From: Lathyrus oleraceus
Taxonomy: Eukaryota > Streptophyta > Magnoliopsida > Fabales > Fabaceae
Assembly: GCF_024323335.1 (NCBI RefSeq)
Contig: NC_066581.1
Location: 343,730,399 to 343,794,398 of the forward strand
DNA length: 64,000 nucleotides
Reading direction: 5' to 3'
Part shown: in pieces, positions 1 to 9,337 of the stretch
How positions within the stretch are numbered: the stretch's first letter is position 1
Layout of the letters: each line of letters starts with the position of its first letter
The notes under the pieces: generated by a model
Seen by the model: only the letters and a program-made list of their open reading frames with translations
What the model was told of the DNA's origin: nothing
Databases searched by the model: none
Made by a program: the position numbers and the translations under genes

Positions 1-928
1 TGACTGCCGAGGAAACCCCGATCTCGAACCCGCTGGGGAGATAACAATCCCGACCCTGCTAGGGGAAATAAGGAATATCTGGTCCGGAACACCTGTCGAC
101 TCGTCGAACCCTGGTATTCACCATCTAACTCCAGTGTCAGCTTTCCACTTTCGAGAGCTCCCAGACTCGTCTGGACTTTTCTGATTCATCACCTTGTATT
201 CTCGACTTCTCCGTACTCTACGGAGATCGAACTCCTTGGATTCGTACAAACTTCCCAATTCTTCAGACTTTGAAGAGTCTTCTTGATTAATACTCCAGGA
301 TCATCGCATGTCTCTCGCTGTCTTTTCACCATTCTTCAATCCCTTGTCCCTGATTGGACTCCACGGGGATCTTTGTTCAAAAAGGCTTCACATCACAACC
401 TGCAAGTGAGTGAAAATATCTAACAGCACCTGCAAAAGAGATCGTTAGATAAAAACGTGCCCCAGGCGTGCCAAAATTTCAACACTTGGGTCACTCCACC
501 TTCCGAATAAGATTTCAAGTTTTCAATCCTATAAACATGCATTGGAAGGGACCCGTATGTCTCAAAATGCAAAGATTCTTTATCAAAATAAACGGATGTT
601 TTTGCAATCAAAGCGGTAATGAAAACAAAAACAAAATTATTTGACTGAATATGCATTTTATTGATTGAAAAAGGTGCGGCTCGAAACTGAGCAATACACA
701 GGAAGCAATTCCTGAAAAGAGGTAATTGCGCACAAAAGGAAAATATATCCTAATGGCAATGTGAACCCGTGATCTCATCGAGTTCCAACTCAGTTACACC
801 CCATATGTCCTCAAGACTCTCCGCACTTTCTGCCTTCTGAACAAAACGCTTCTGATCGATCCCTGTCGGGGATTATCCACGTGTCTTAACCAAAGTACCA
901 ACGATCATGCTAGACGCAGTTGTTCGTT

Positions 929-1094
929 TCATTCCCTCTTTTGCCTGGACCGCCCTTTCGGGTTTTCAGTCCACCAGGATACCCTTTTTTGCCCAAGTCG
1001 CCCTTTCAGGTTTTCGACTTGCCGGGTGTACAGTTTTTTCTTTTTATCCCTAATTTTTGCCCGAACCTTTTCCAGTTTTTTCTGGTTCGCCGGG
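929..1094 (-). repeat. Conserved post-pol module (GGCAAAAAT / ACCCGAAAGGGCG units) of element B
   Basis: On the minus strand this stretch holds several imperfect units of roughly 60 bp, each with a GGCAAAA core followed by a GAAAACCCGAAAGGGCG-like segment. The same module follows the integrase stop in element A (about 7360-7580) and in element C (about 40735-40950). It is a family-wide feature rather than a local accident. No coding function is apparent. Confidence 0.65.
1090..1094. repeat. Left target-site duplication CCGGG of element A
   Basis: CCGGG lies directly before the TG of the left LTR and is repeated exactly at 11760-11764 after the CA of the right LTR. A perfect 5-bp duplication is what a Ty3/gypsy integrase leaves. 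Confidence 0.93.
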
Positions 1095-1182
1095 TGTAAC
1101 ACCCCAAAATTTGCCCTCCTCATTCATGCATTCATTTAGCATTTCATATTGCATTTCATCATGTCAATCAGAATTAGATCCG

Positions 1183-1215
<33 letters not shown>

Positions 1216-2806
1216 TTACAAAAAAAAAATAATAATAATAAAAAATTTTAATTAATAAATTAATTAAATAATTAAATAAATAATAAATAATAAAAAAATT
1301 TGGACTTGGACCTTTCTCAAAAGCCCACTAAGCCACCAATATTAGCCTATAAATACTAGAGTTTCATTGAAACAAAAGCCACACAGAAGAGGAGAAGAAG
1401 GAAGAGAAGCAAAATACTCTGAAGTTTCCTTGGAACAAAACCCTGGAGGAAAAAGAAAGTGAGAGAAGAGTCAACAGAGTTCAGAGCAACCTCCGGACAC
1501 TGAAGGGAACTCATTGGCAAAGAACCAGTTCTACCTCATATAAACCCTGAGATTTTTCTGCAAACCCCGGTGCAATCCAATTTCAATCAAGCTCTCCAAT
1601 CAGGTTTGCCCTATATCCATCATCTCTATGCTTTCAATTTGAATTTTCTGAATGTGTGAGGTATTATGGGTGAATTTGATACCCTTTTGATGCATATGTT
1701 TAACAAGAGGTTTAGGCCTCCTACCCTTTTTTTTTTTTGTGAATTGAAAGGGCATGATTCATGTGGTTACATTTTGATTTGGGGGCAACTCTTGGTTACC
1801 CTATCTTGTTTCACTAACCCTTTTGTTGAGTTTTTGTGAGGGCTCACAGACTCTTGCAGAGATGGTTTGCGTGGTTTTCCCACTTTATTTGTGGGATACC
1901 CCCTGGAGGTTCATTCTGATTACATGTACTGACTCACCTTTCTTTGATGGCATCAGCTTGGGAGATCCATGGGTTTCTTACTCCTTTAATTGCTGTTACT
2001 TCGGATCTTTATCCGCGTGGTACTTTTACATTTTTCCCGCATTTTATTGCTTTCCTAGCTGGAAGACCTCGATAGGAGGCAACGTTTGAGCCCCTTGGTG
2101 GCATTTTACTTTGAGATACATGTTTTGTGTTTTGTATTCATATCCCTGCAGGTAGCGCGGTTCCTTCGTCAAGGACTGCCTTTTTTCCCTCGAGCATCCC
2201 AAACCCTAAAACCCAAAGCAACACGCTAACTCCTTCTACTACAGGCGAGTAAGTCTCCAAAGGTCGAGCATCCGGTAGATTGCGTAGTAACGTCGTTCGT
2301 CCAAAACCCAATCCATAACCCCGTAGTTAGCCGAACTACGTTTTGCTCTGATTCTCAGGCCAGATGAGATACGTAGGCATAAGACGCGATGTCTTAGCGA
2401 GCACACATCCCCCCAACCCATAGGTAGCCGAGCTACGAAGACTCTGATTCTCATATTCAGATGAGATACGTATGCAGTGGATGCGACATCCGCGCGAGTC
2501 ATTTTCATTTAACCCTTTTTTTTTGGCAAACAGTACAAGATAAACCCACACCCTTTAGACAAGAACTACAAAAGTGGATCCCGTAGAGTACTACGGATGC
2601 GTAGGGGTGCTAATACCTTCCCTTCGCATAACCGACTCCCGAACCCAAGATTTGGTTGCGAGACCCCGTCTTGTCCTTTCCTTTTTCAGGTTTACTTCGA
2701 GCGTTTCCTTTCCCTCCTTTGGGATGAATAACGCACGGTGGCGACTCTTCTGTCATTTTCTTTCGCCGGTTGTTTTTTTTCGCACTGTATTTTTCAGGTT
2801 GCGACA
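1095..2806 (+). repeat. 5' LTR of element A
   Basis: This LTR of about 1.7 kb begins TGTAACACCCC and ends GTTGCGACA. It contains a long A-run (about 1183-1211) followed by AT-rich sequence, a TATA box at 1348, and two sub-repeats near 2335-2500 of the form TCTGATTCTC..AGATGAGATACGTA. The same sub-repeats occur in reverse in B's LTR (18460-18620 and 22290-22340). Small reading frames inside (for example 1823-2089 and 2574-2840) are also found in the other LTR copy and show no protein-family features. Confidence 0.93.
1348..1355 (+). promoter_or_regulatory. TATA box of the 5' LTR of element A
   Basis: TATAAATA lies about 250 bp into the LTR and is followed by an A/G-rich stretch typical of plant leader RNA. 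The corresponding site in the 3' LTR (10299-10306) reads AATAAATA. Transcription would be expected to start about 30 bp downstream, near 1380. The start position is inferred. Confidence 0.6.
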
Positions 2807-2808
2807 GC

Positions 2809-2826
2809 TGGCGACTCTGCTGGGGA
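2809..2826 (+). other. Primer-binding site of element A (tRNA-Arg type)
   Basis: TGGCGACTCTGCTGGGGA begins two bases after the LTR. It starts with TGG, the complement of a tRNA CCA end, and is the primer site type known for Ogre elements (tRNA-Arg). The same 18-mer in reverse is found in element C (43424-43441), with one change in element B (18128-18145). Confidence 0.9.
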
Positions 2827-3955
2827 CTGAAAGAAGTTGACCTCTTGCTGGTCCATCTGCCCTAAGCGAGTCCCTCCTAGCTTTTGTAGTTTGTTTGTTT
2901 ATTGGGTGTTCATGCTTTTGTGCAGTTATTTATTTACCTGCTTTACCTTATTGCATTGTGTATATATCATTGCTGTTTCTGTTGGCTGGCTATGGCTGCT
3001 TGGTGATCTTTGTGAGATGAGTTCTATACCCGAACTCGAGTGCACTTAAGATAGGAGAATGGCATAGTCCTGTCAACTTGTGTGGAGTATTCCTTAGCGA
3101 GTTGACTTGCAAGCCCATTCACTTGGTGGAGGTCATGTTGAGATCAATAATGTCACATAAGTAAGTTGTGGTTAGACATTACTTGTTCCAATATAGACCT
3201 AAGAAGCCAAGGACCTTAGTTTACCAAACCCATCTTGGCCTATTCGTATGACATAGTGCGAAAGTCGTTCAAGTGTAAGATTTGATACGATTGTTACGCG
3301 ATACTACACTCATAAGAGTCTCTCTTGAGAAGATTGTTGGAATATGAGTAGTCGTTCCTCTGATAATATCCGAAAGATGGGATTATGACTATGGGAACTT
3401 TTTGTAGAACATGTTTGGCAGGTTTAAAACCTTAGTACACTCCTTTTGGGTGGTTCTTAACCTAAACTCCATGCTCGTGACTTGCAACAAACCCTTGATT
3501 CATGGTTAATCCGATCAGGTATCCTTAATATCAATGAAACTCGGGTGTTGATAAGGTGTAAACCATAATCCACCAAAATGGGTGGTTGATATTAAGGATA
3601 ACATAATCCATCCCATGATCTTTGTTTGGTGTGCTCTTAATTTCTCTCCAGACAGTGCAACCTGACAGATGTTCAAGCGGATCCATCAATTCTGATTGAC
3701 ATGCCTTTGCATTGCATAACATCATCTGCATATTTGCATCCAACATCTCATGCTTATTCATTTGCAGGGTATTCCCTTTCAAAACAGGGGTGCCTTAAAA
3801 CTGAACAAGCAGTGCATCGCATACCATGCATATTAACCCTTGTCTGTTTTGCAGGTGTCACCGCAGTGTCTAATGTTTGTTCCCTGAATCAGGCAGTTAT
3901 TGGTCCCAAGCGAGTCCACAGGTACCCGACAAAGGAAAATCGTCCACAACTAGCG
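2827..3955 (+). other. Untranslated leader of element A
   Basis: The leader lies between primer site and gag. It has no convincing reading frame. Large parts, including ATAGGAGAATGGCATAGTC, are conserved in reverse in element C (about 43020-43260). It contains a strong inverted repeat (3520-3600). A pyrimidine-rich CTGTTTTGCAG/GTGTC sequence at about 3844-3858 resembles a splice acceptor and is matched in element B just before its gag. Confidence 0.75.
3520..3600 (+). other. Leader stem-loop with a perfect 15-bp stem
   Basis: TATCCTTAATATCAA at 3520-3534 is the exact reverse complement of 3586-3600. A smaller CCACC/GGTGG hairpin sits in the loop. Element C carries two diverged copies of the same structure in its leader (42588-42662 and 42685-42754). 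Its position between primer site and gag suits a packaging or dimerisation signal, but that role is inference. Confidence 0.75.
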
Positions 3956-5548
3956 ATGGACCAAGTACAGAAAGAGCTGGCTGATATGCGTGAAAGGATG
4001 GATCAGTTCATGACATTGATGACTGGTATGGTAGCAGGTCAGGAAAAGATGAGGGAATTGGTTGAGCAACCGAGACACGATCCGGAGGTGGAGATACCAA
4101 ATGTTGAGGGAAACCCTGGTAACCCTGGGAACGCTGATAACCCTGTGAACACTGGTAACGCGGGTAACGCAAATGCTGATGGAAACCCGGGTAATGTTGG
4201 CAACACAAGGAATGTTGGAAATGATATTGGTGGAAGATACAATGTGAATCAAGGAATTCGGATTAACGGGCACCCCGTTACTGAAGATTATCAGTGTGAT
4301 CAATTTTCTTTGCACGACGAGGCCCTCGAGACCACTCGCCGTATGGATGAGCTTGCTGAGAAGCTCAAATCTTTGGAGTCTCAAAATTCCTTAGGTTTTG
4401 ATGTCACAAATCTTGGTCTGGTTCAGGGAGTAAGGATTCCTCACAAGTTCAAATCCCCTACTTTTGAGAAATACAACGGGGCTTCTTGCCCACGCACTCA
4501 TCTCCAATCTTATCTGGGAAGGTTGGGAGCTCACACGGAAGATGAAAAGTTGTGGATGTACTATTTTGAAGACAGTCTAACTGGAGCTTCTCGTGAATGG
4601 TATTCTCATTTGTCTCGTACTACCATCAAGAGCTGGAAAGACTTGGCAGAGGCTTTTGTCAAGCAATATCAATACAACTTGGACATGGCTCCAAATCGGA
4701 CCTTGTTGCAAGGTATGTCTCAGACTGCCAAGGAAACCTTTAGAGAGTATGCTCAGCGTTGGAGACAGATTGTTGCGTCCGTCCAACCCCCTATGTCTGA
4801 AAGGGAGATGGCGGACATGTTCATGAACACTCTTCAAGGCAATTATATTGAGAGATTGGCTGCTTGCCCGTCAATCAGCTTTGCAGAGATAGTAATTGCT
4901 GGAGAAAGAATCTAGAGTCTGTTGAAAATGGGCCGAATTCAAGACAATAGTGCTTCCAACCCATCAGGTCCCAAGAGACCGTTTGCTGGTAACGGTCAGC
5001 GAAGAAAAGAAGGTGAGGCAAGCGTTGTGTATGCCGGCAGAGGCAGGAGTAAAGGACGCCCTAATTATTATCAAGATCAAGTGGCCGCAGTCACTATTCC
5101 AACACCTGTTCCTCAACCGCAATATCATCTGCAACAACAACCCAGGTACAACAATCAACAACAAGGAGGTAATCCGGGTCAGCAGAGACACTATCAACAA
5201 CGTCCAAGGCAGACGGACCGGGTCATCGAGCCAATCCCAATGCCTTATTCAGTATTACTTCCCAAGCTAATTGACATGAATCTGGTTACATTGAGAACTC
5301 TGGCCCCACCAATCGATCCCAATAATTTGCCTAGAGGTTATGATGTCAACGCCAGATGTGCTTTTCACTCCAACGCACCTGGCCATACTACAGATAATTG
5401 CAAGGCTCTCCAGTTAAAGGTAAGAGATTTGAGAGATGCCCAGGCTATCAATTTTGCTCTGGTGCCTAATGTTATCCAGAACCCGATGCCGGCTCACGGC
5501 GGGCAGGGGATTAATGTTGTCGAAGTGGTTGAAGCTGGTAATGCCTAA
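3956..5548 (+). pseudogene. gag: Gag of element A, interrupted by one in-frame stop
   Basis: This encodes the capsid/nucleocapsid polyprotein that packages element RNA. The frame is open from 3701, but the start was placed at the ATG at 3956 (MDQVQKEL), which aligns with MDTSN in element B. An Asn/Gly-rich linker (about 4100-4230) follows an N-terminal coiled-coil-like part. The retrotransposon Gag core is at about 4410-4900, with landmarks such as KYNGASCPRTHLQSY, LWMYYFEDSL, REWYSHL and FREYAQRW. A TAG at 4913-4915 ends the frame, but the same frame stays open from 4916 to 5548. The Gln/Pro-rich C-terminal part holds a zinc-knuckle-like CAFHSNAPGHTTDNC. One nonsense change therefore separates core and nucleocapsid. 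Confidence 0.88.
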
Positions 5549-5802
5549 GGCTGAGGCAAATTTGTGGAGCCAGTCATGAAAGAAGACAAGTTTGGATTGG
5601 GGTATGCTCCGGGATCTCAGAAGAATGAAACCGGTACTTTCTCCAGCGGGGGTTTGGTTCCCCCCCACATCGTCAATGCTGCAGATGAAGACAAGGCTGA
5701 CAGCGACTGTGGCTTAGATAGCTGGATTCGCCCGTGTGTCTCGGGAGAAAAGCTCGATAATTGGTCGTCTGAAAAAACCGTTCGGGTTACTCTACTGAAA
5801 GA
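5549..5802 (+). pseudogene. C-terminal remnant of the protease reading frame, element A
   Basis: The segment starting FGLGYAPG and ending SEKTVRVTLLKE aligns with the end of element B's protease frame (FGVGYQPG ... AEKIITVTLREE). The retropepsin core with its Asp-Thr-Gly active site, present in B, is absent here. An internal deletion joins the end of gag directly to this tail near 5548-5564. The frame ends exactly at the splice donor of the Ogre intron. A short acidic motif, DSDCGLDSWIRPC, is conserved with B. Confidence 0.8.
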
Positions 5803-6081
5803 GTGATTTTTATTGTTTTCCTTTATTACATGCATAATAAAGTCTTACACTTTGCCCAAGGTGTAACGGCTCATTTGTAGGGCCATCCATTTAGTTACGT
5901 TTCGCAATTATTTTTATCATCAATAAAGGACGGCTTTTGCAAACAATTTTGTGTTCTCTTTCTTTCAGTTTTTTTTTACCTTTTACAAAAAAAAAATGGC
6001 AATGTTTCTTTTTTCGTTTTTCCTTTCTTTCAAAAAAAAAATCTCTCATTCTAAGGTAAAGCATGATCCTCCATCATGCAG
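5803..6081 (+). other. Candidate Ogre intron between protease and RT frames, element A
   Basis: The donor GA/GTGATT lies at the protease stop codon and the acceptor ATGCAG/A ends at 6081. Splicing would remove 279 bp and fuse codon GA+A, joining the protease and RT frames without a shift. Element B has an intron of the same length at 14164-14442 with the same phase. Splicing between these frames is known for Ogre elements. Here it is predicted from sequence only. Confidence 0.75.
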
Positions 6082-6330
6082 AGCCGACCACTCGGATCTC
6101 ACTGCTAACGACACTGCTATGGCCAAGTATGACTTCGACAATCCTATCTATCAAGCCGAAGAAGGGGCTGAGGAAGATTGTGAATTGCCTGAAGGGTTAG
6201 CCAGATTGTTGAAACAGGAGGACCGAGCTATTACACCTTATCAGGAGGTGGTTGAGACCATCAACGTTGGTACCGAAGACGACAAGAAAGAGATCAAGAT
6301 CGGGGCCAGTCTACAGGCCGAGAGGAAAGA
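6082..6330 (+). pseudogene. N-terminal part of the RT polyprotein, element A
   Basis: The stretch YDFDNPIYQAEEG..DCELPEGLARLLKQE and the following VETINVGTEDDKKEIKIGA align with the start of element B's RT frame. This non-catalytic region precedes RT in Ogre elements. After about 6322 the sequence jumps straight to RNase H, so the RT catalytic domain, including the YVDD motif seen in B, is deleted. The jump also shifts the reading frame. Confidence 0.8.
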
Positions 6331-7085
6331 CCGTTGATCATGTACTTGACTGTGTTAGAAAGGTCAATGGGTTGTGTGCTCGGTCAGCATGACGAGTCAG
6401 GTCGAAAAGAGCATGCAATATACTACCTTAGCAAAAGCTTACCGACTGTGAACAAAGATACTCATTGCTCGAGAAAACTTGCCGCGCTTTGGCATGGGCT
6501 GCTCGCCGACTAAGACAGTATATGTTGACTCACACGACTCTATTGATATCAAAAATGGATCCAGTCAAGTATATTTTTGAAAAGCCATCACTTACCGGAA
6601 AAGTTACTAGGTGACAAATGATACTGACAGAGTATGACATCCAATACACTTCACAAAAAGCCATCAAGGGAAGTGTCTTGTCAGACTATCTTGCAGAGCA
6701 ACCGATTGATGATTACCAACCTATGAGGTTTGACTTTCCTGATGAGGACATCATGTTTCTCAAATCGAAAGATTGAGAGGAACCACTCCCGGAGGAGGGG
6801 CCTGACCCTGAATCCAAATGGGTTATGATGTTTGATGGGGCGGTCCACGTCAATGGTCGCGGAGTTTGTATAGTGTTGATCACACCGGAAGGGGGTTCAT
6901 ATGCCATTGGTGCCAGAATAACTTTTCCCTGCACCAACAATGAAGCCGAATACGAAGCTTGTATCCTAAGACTTGAGGAAGCCGTCAAAATACAGATTAA
7001 ATCCCTGGATGTATACGGGGACTCAGCTTTGGTCATCAATCAAACCAACAGGGAAATGGTGCTATGCTGGAACTACGTACCCAGA
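6331..7085 (+). pseudogene. RNase H remnant, element A
   Basis: The segment beginning PLIMYLTVLERSMGCVLG matches the RT-RNase H connection of element B, and 6825-7060 encodes MFDGAVHVNGRGVCIVLITPEGG and GDSALVINQ, typical RNase H surroundings. The frame is broken by several stops. One shift near 6436, after YYLSKS, is shared with element B at about 12812-12816, so it predates both copies. The domain is cut short by a deletion leading into the integrase end. Confidence 0.8.
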
Positions 7086-7347
7086 ATTGACGTATCTCGG
7101 TCAGAGACGAATGAAGAAAGCATTTGGTCAGAAAGTGCGCTCTCGGGAGTATCGAGTCGGTGAATTGGTACTCAAAAGATTTCTTCCTCCCAACACAGAT
7201 CACAGGGGCAAATGGACACCGAACTATGAGGGTCCGTACGTGGTTAAAAGGATTTTCTATGGCGGAGCTTTGACGCTAACAACCATGGAGGGCGAAGGAT
7301 TCCCGTCCCCTGTCAACTCAGACGCGGTAAAAAAATACTTCGCATAA
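7086..7347 (+). pseudogene. Integrase C-terminal remnant, element A
   Basis: The frame ending at 7347 encodes RMKKAFGQKVRSREYRVGEL, then KWTPNYEGPYVVKR, and terminates DAVKKYFA. This is the DNA-binding C-terminal part of Tat-type integrases and aligns with elements B and C. The zinc-binding and catalytic DDE parts are missing. All three elements keep this same end, although their upstream deletions differ. Confidence 0.85.
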
Positions 7348-8148
7348 AATAGACCCGCTGGACAGTAAAAAGAATAGTTTAGGCAAAAAAGGGGCATCAA
7401 GACGAACCAAAAAAAAGAATAAAGAGGTTCGGGCAAAAATTAGGGATATATAAAAAAAAAGAGTACACCCGGTGAGCCGAAAACCCAAAAGGGCGGCTCA
7501 GGCAAAAATGGGTATCCCGGTGGATTGAAAACCCGAAAAGGGGGCGATCCAGGCAAAAGTTAGGGAATGAGCGAATGACTATGATCTGAGTTCATCAGTG
7601 TTATATCACCGTTTCATTCAATCCGGCAATCTTCGAAGGTTAAAGATCGACTAATCATCCACTTCAGAAAGCAAGATGAGCAGAGCGTCTTGAGGACATA
7701 CGAGTCATAGCAGAGTCGAAACTCAGTGGGACCCCATTTCCACATTGCCATTAGGATAGTTCTTTTTTTTTTATAGCGATCACCTCTTTTCAGGGATCAG
7801 CTTCCTGATACCCTCGCCTATTCCTGGCACAAATTTTCTCCCCATTAAGAGTCGAATAATTCAGTTAAAGAGCCTCTTTATTTTTCATTTATCAGTTTGT
7901 TTGCAAAAATGTCCGAATTTTTGATAAAACATATTGCATATGAACATAATGGTGGCTTTTGCAGATGATTTGCACAGGAAAACATTTAAAATTGCTTTGA
8001 ATGTGCTTAATCCCGGACGGTGAATTCAAACCGAGTAATTCCCCCGAGGCATACGTGTATTTTTGGTTGCAGGTCACAGGAACCGGATGCCAAGTCATGA
8101 ATCCTCATCCCCAAGCGGTTAACAAAGTCTCTCCTCAGCAGAGCATGT

Positions 8149-8350
8149 TCCCCAGTAGAGTTGACAGTATCCAGACTGTCTATCCCCAATAGAGTTGACA
8201 GTATCTAGACTGTCTATCCCCAACAGAGTTGACAGTATCCAGACTGTCTATCCCCAGTAGAGTTGACAGTATCCAGACTGTCTATCCCCAGTAGAGTTGA
8301 CAGTATCCAGACTATATATCCCCAGCGGAGTTGACAGTGTCAGACTGTAT
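8149..8350 (+). repeat. 34-bp tandem array, about six units, carrying a motif complementary to the primer site
   Basis: Each unit reads roughly TCCCCAGTAGAGTTGACA followed by GTATCCAGACTGTCTA. The first half matches the reverse complement of this element's primer-binding site at 15 of 18 positions. The second half forms a small GACAG..CTGTC hairpin around TATCCAGA. The units differ by a few substitutions, and the last ones are degraded. Confidence 0.85.
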
Positions 8351-8847
8351 CTTCCTAGCAACAGCGGAGTGGTTGCATACCCAACGGACAAGAGGGTGGT
8401 GTTCCCAGTGTTCATCTCATCCCCAACATTATTTCTAACAGATTTGTTCTAATCCCCAGCTTGAGGGCGATTAGCAAGTTCATATCCCCAGCAAAGGTCG
8501 TTTCCTACGACATTTCCCCAGGAAGTGTTTTCCCCACAGACTCTCCTCACAGAGCCTCGCCGAACAAAGTTTCCATAGTTGATACTCCCCCCGCAAGGTC
8601 AACTTTTCAAGCAGCCAATTTATTTTTGGTGGCTCATTGGTCCCGGCAGACGGATCATTCCCCACAGAGCATTCTAGGATTGATACAGCGATCTGTTCCC
8701 TACCGGAGTTTGCTTCCCCAAGCAGATTTCTTTTTATACCATGCATAACATTTGCATTTGCATGCATATCATATCAAGCATACACATAAGCTGATAAACA
8801 GGTCCTTCCAAGCAGACTGAAGAATTACTTTACAACCAAGGTCATGA

Positions 8848-9102
8848 GATCCAGCTAGAGGATCAAGCGTGAGTGATCCAGCCTGAGGGTCGTTTTGAAG
8901 ATTCAGCCTGAGAATCGTTTTCCAGTGATCCAGCCTGAGGGTCATTTTGAAGATTCAGCCTGAGAATCGTTTTCCCGTGATCCAGCATGAGGGTCACTTT
9001 TTGAAGATTCAGCCTGAGAATCGTTTTCCCGTGATCCAGCATGAGGGTCATTTTTGAAGATTCAGCCTGAGAATCGTTTTCCCAAGAGTCAGCCTGAGGC
9101 TC
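8848..9102 (+). repeat. Micro-hairpin array, block 1 (loop AGCCTGA)
   Basis: About ten short units alternate between GATCC-AGCCTGA-GGGTC and GATTC-AGCCTGA-GAATC. The block starts with GATCC-AGCTAGA-GGATC (8848-8864) and ends with GAGTC-AGCCTGA-GGCTC (9086-9102). Each unit has a 7-nt loop between complementary 5-nt arms, counting G-T pairs. A longer period of about 50 bp arises because two units alternate. Confidence 0.85.
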
Positions 9103-9337
9103 AATTTGAAGATTCCCCAGTGAAGTCGCCTACAAGCTTTATTTCCCCACCAAGTCTAATTGAGGAGTCGTTACAACATGTTCTAGCCCGAAGAATATGT
9201 ATGAAGCCCAAAAGTGGAATATTCTCGAAGCTGCATATCTAATATGAAGGTTGGGTTTAGATTTCAAAAGAAGGTCAACCAGCGCATGCCTCAGATGCGG
9301 GATCCTAATGATGGGAATTTATCATCAAAACAATCCA

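Larger units (their letters stand above)
1..1094 (-). mobile_element. Element B, region between pol and its 3' LTR (left part, separated by insertion of A)
   Basis: This is the downstream end of the minus-strand Ogre-like element B, cut off from its pol region by element A. Removing A (1095-11759) and one copy of CCGGG rejoins a continuous post-pol sequence that matches A's own region just after its integrase stop (7348-7580). It holds scattered CTGGGGA motifs at 1-80 and a GGCAAAAA-type module at 929-1094. No convincing coding sequence is present on either strand. B's 3' LTR would lie left of the window. Confidence 0.75.

Noticed and set aside
3950..4384. Open antisense frames over gag, up to 144 residues.
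   Set aside because: They are shadows of the plus-strand Gag linker, which has the recognisable homology.
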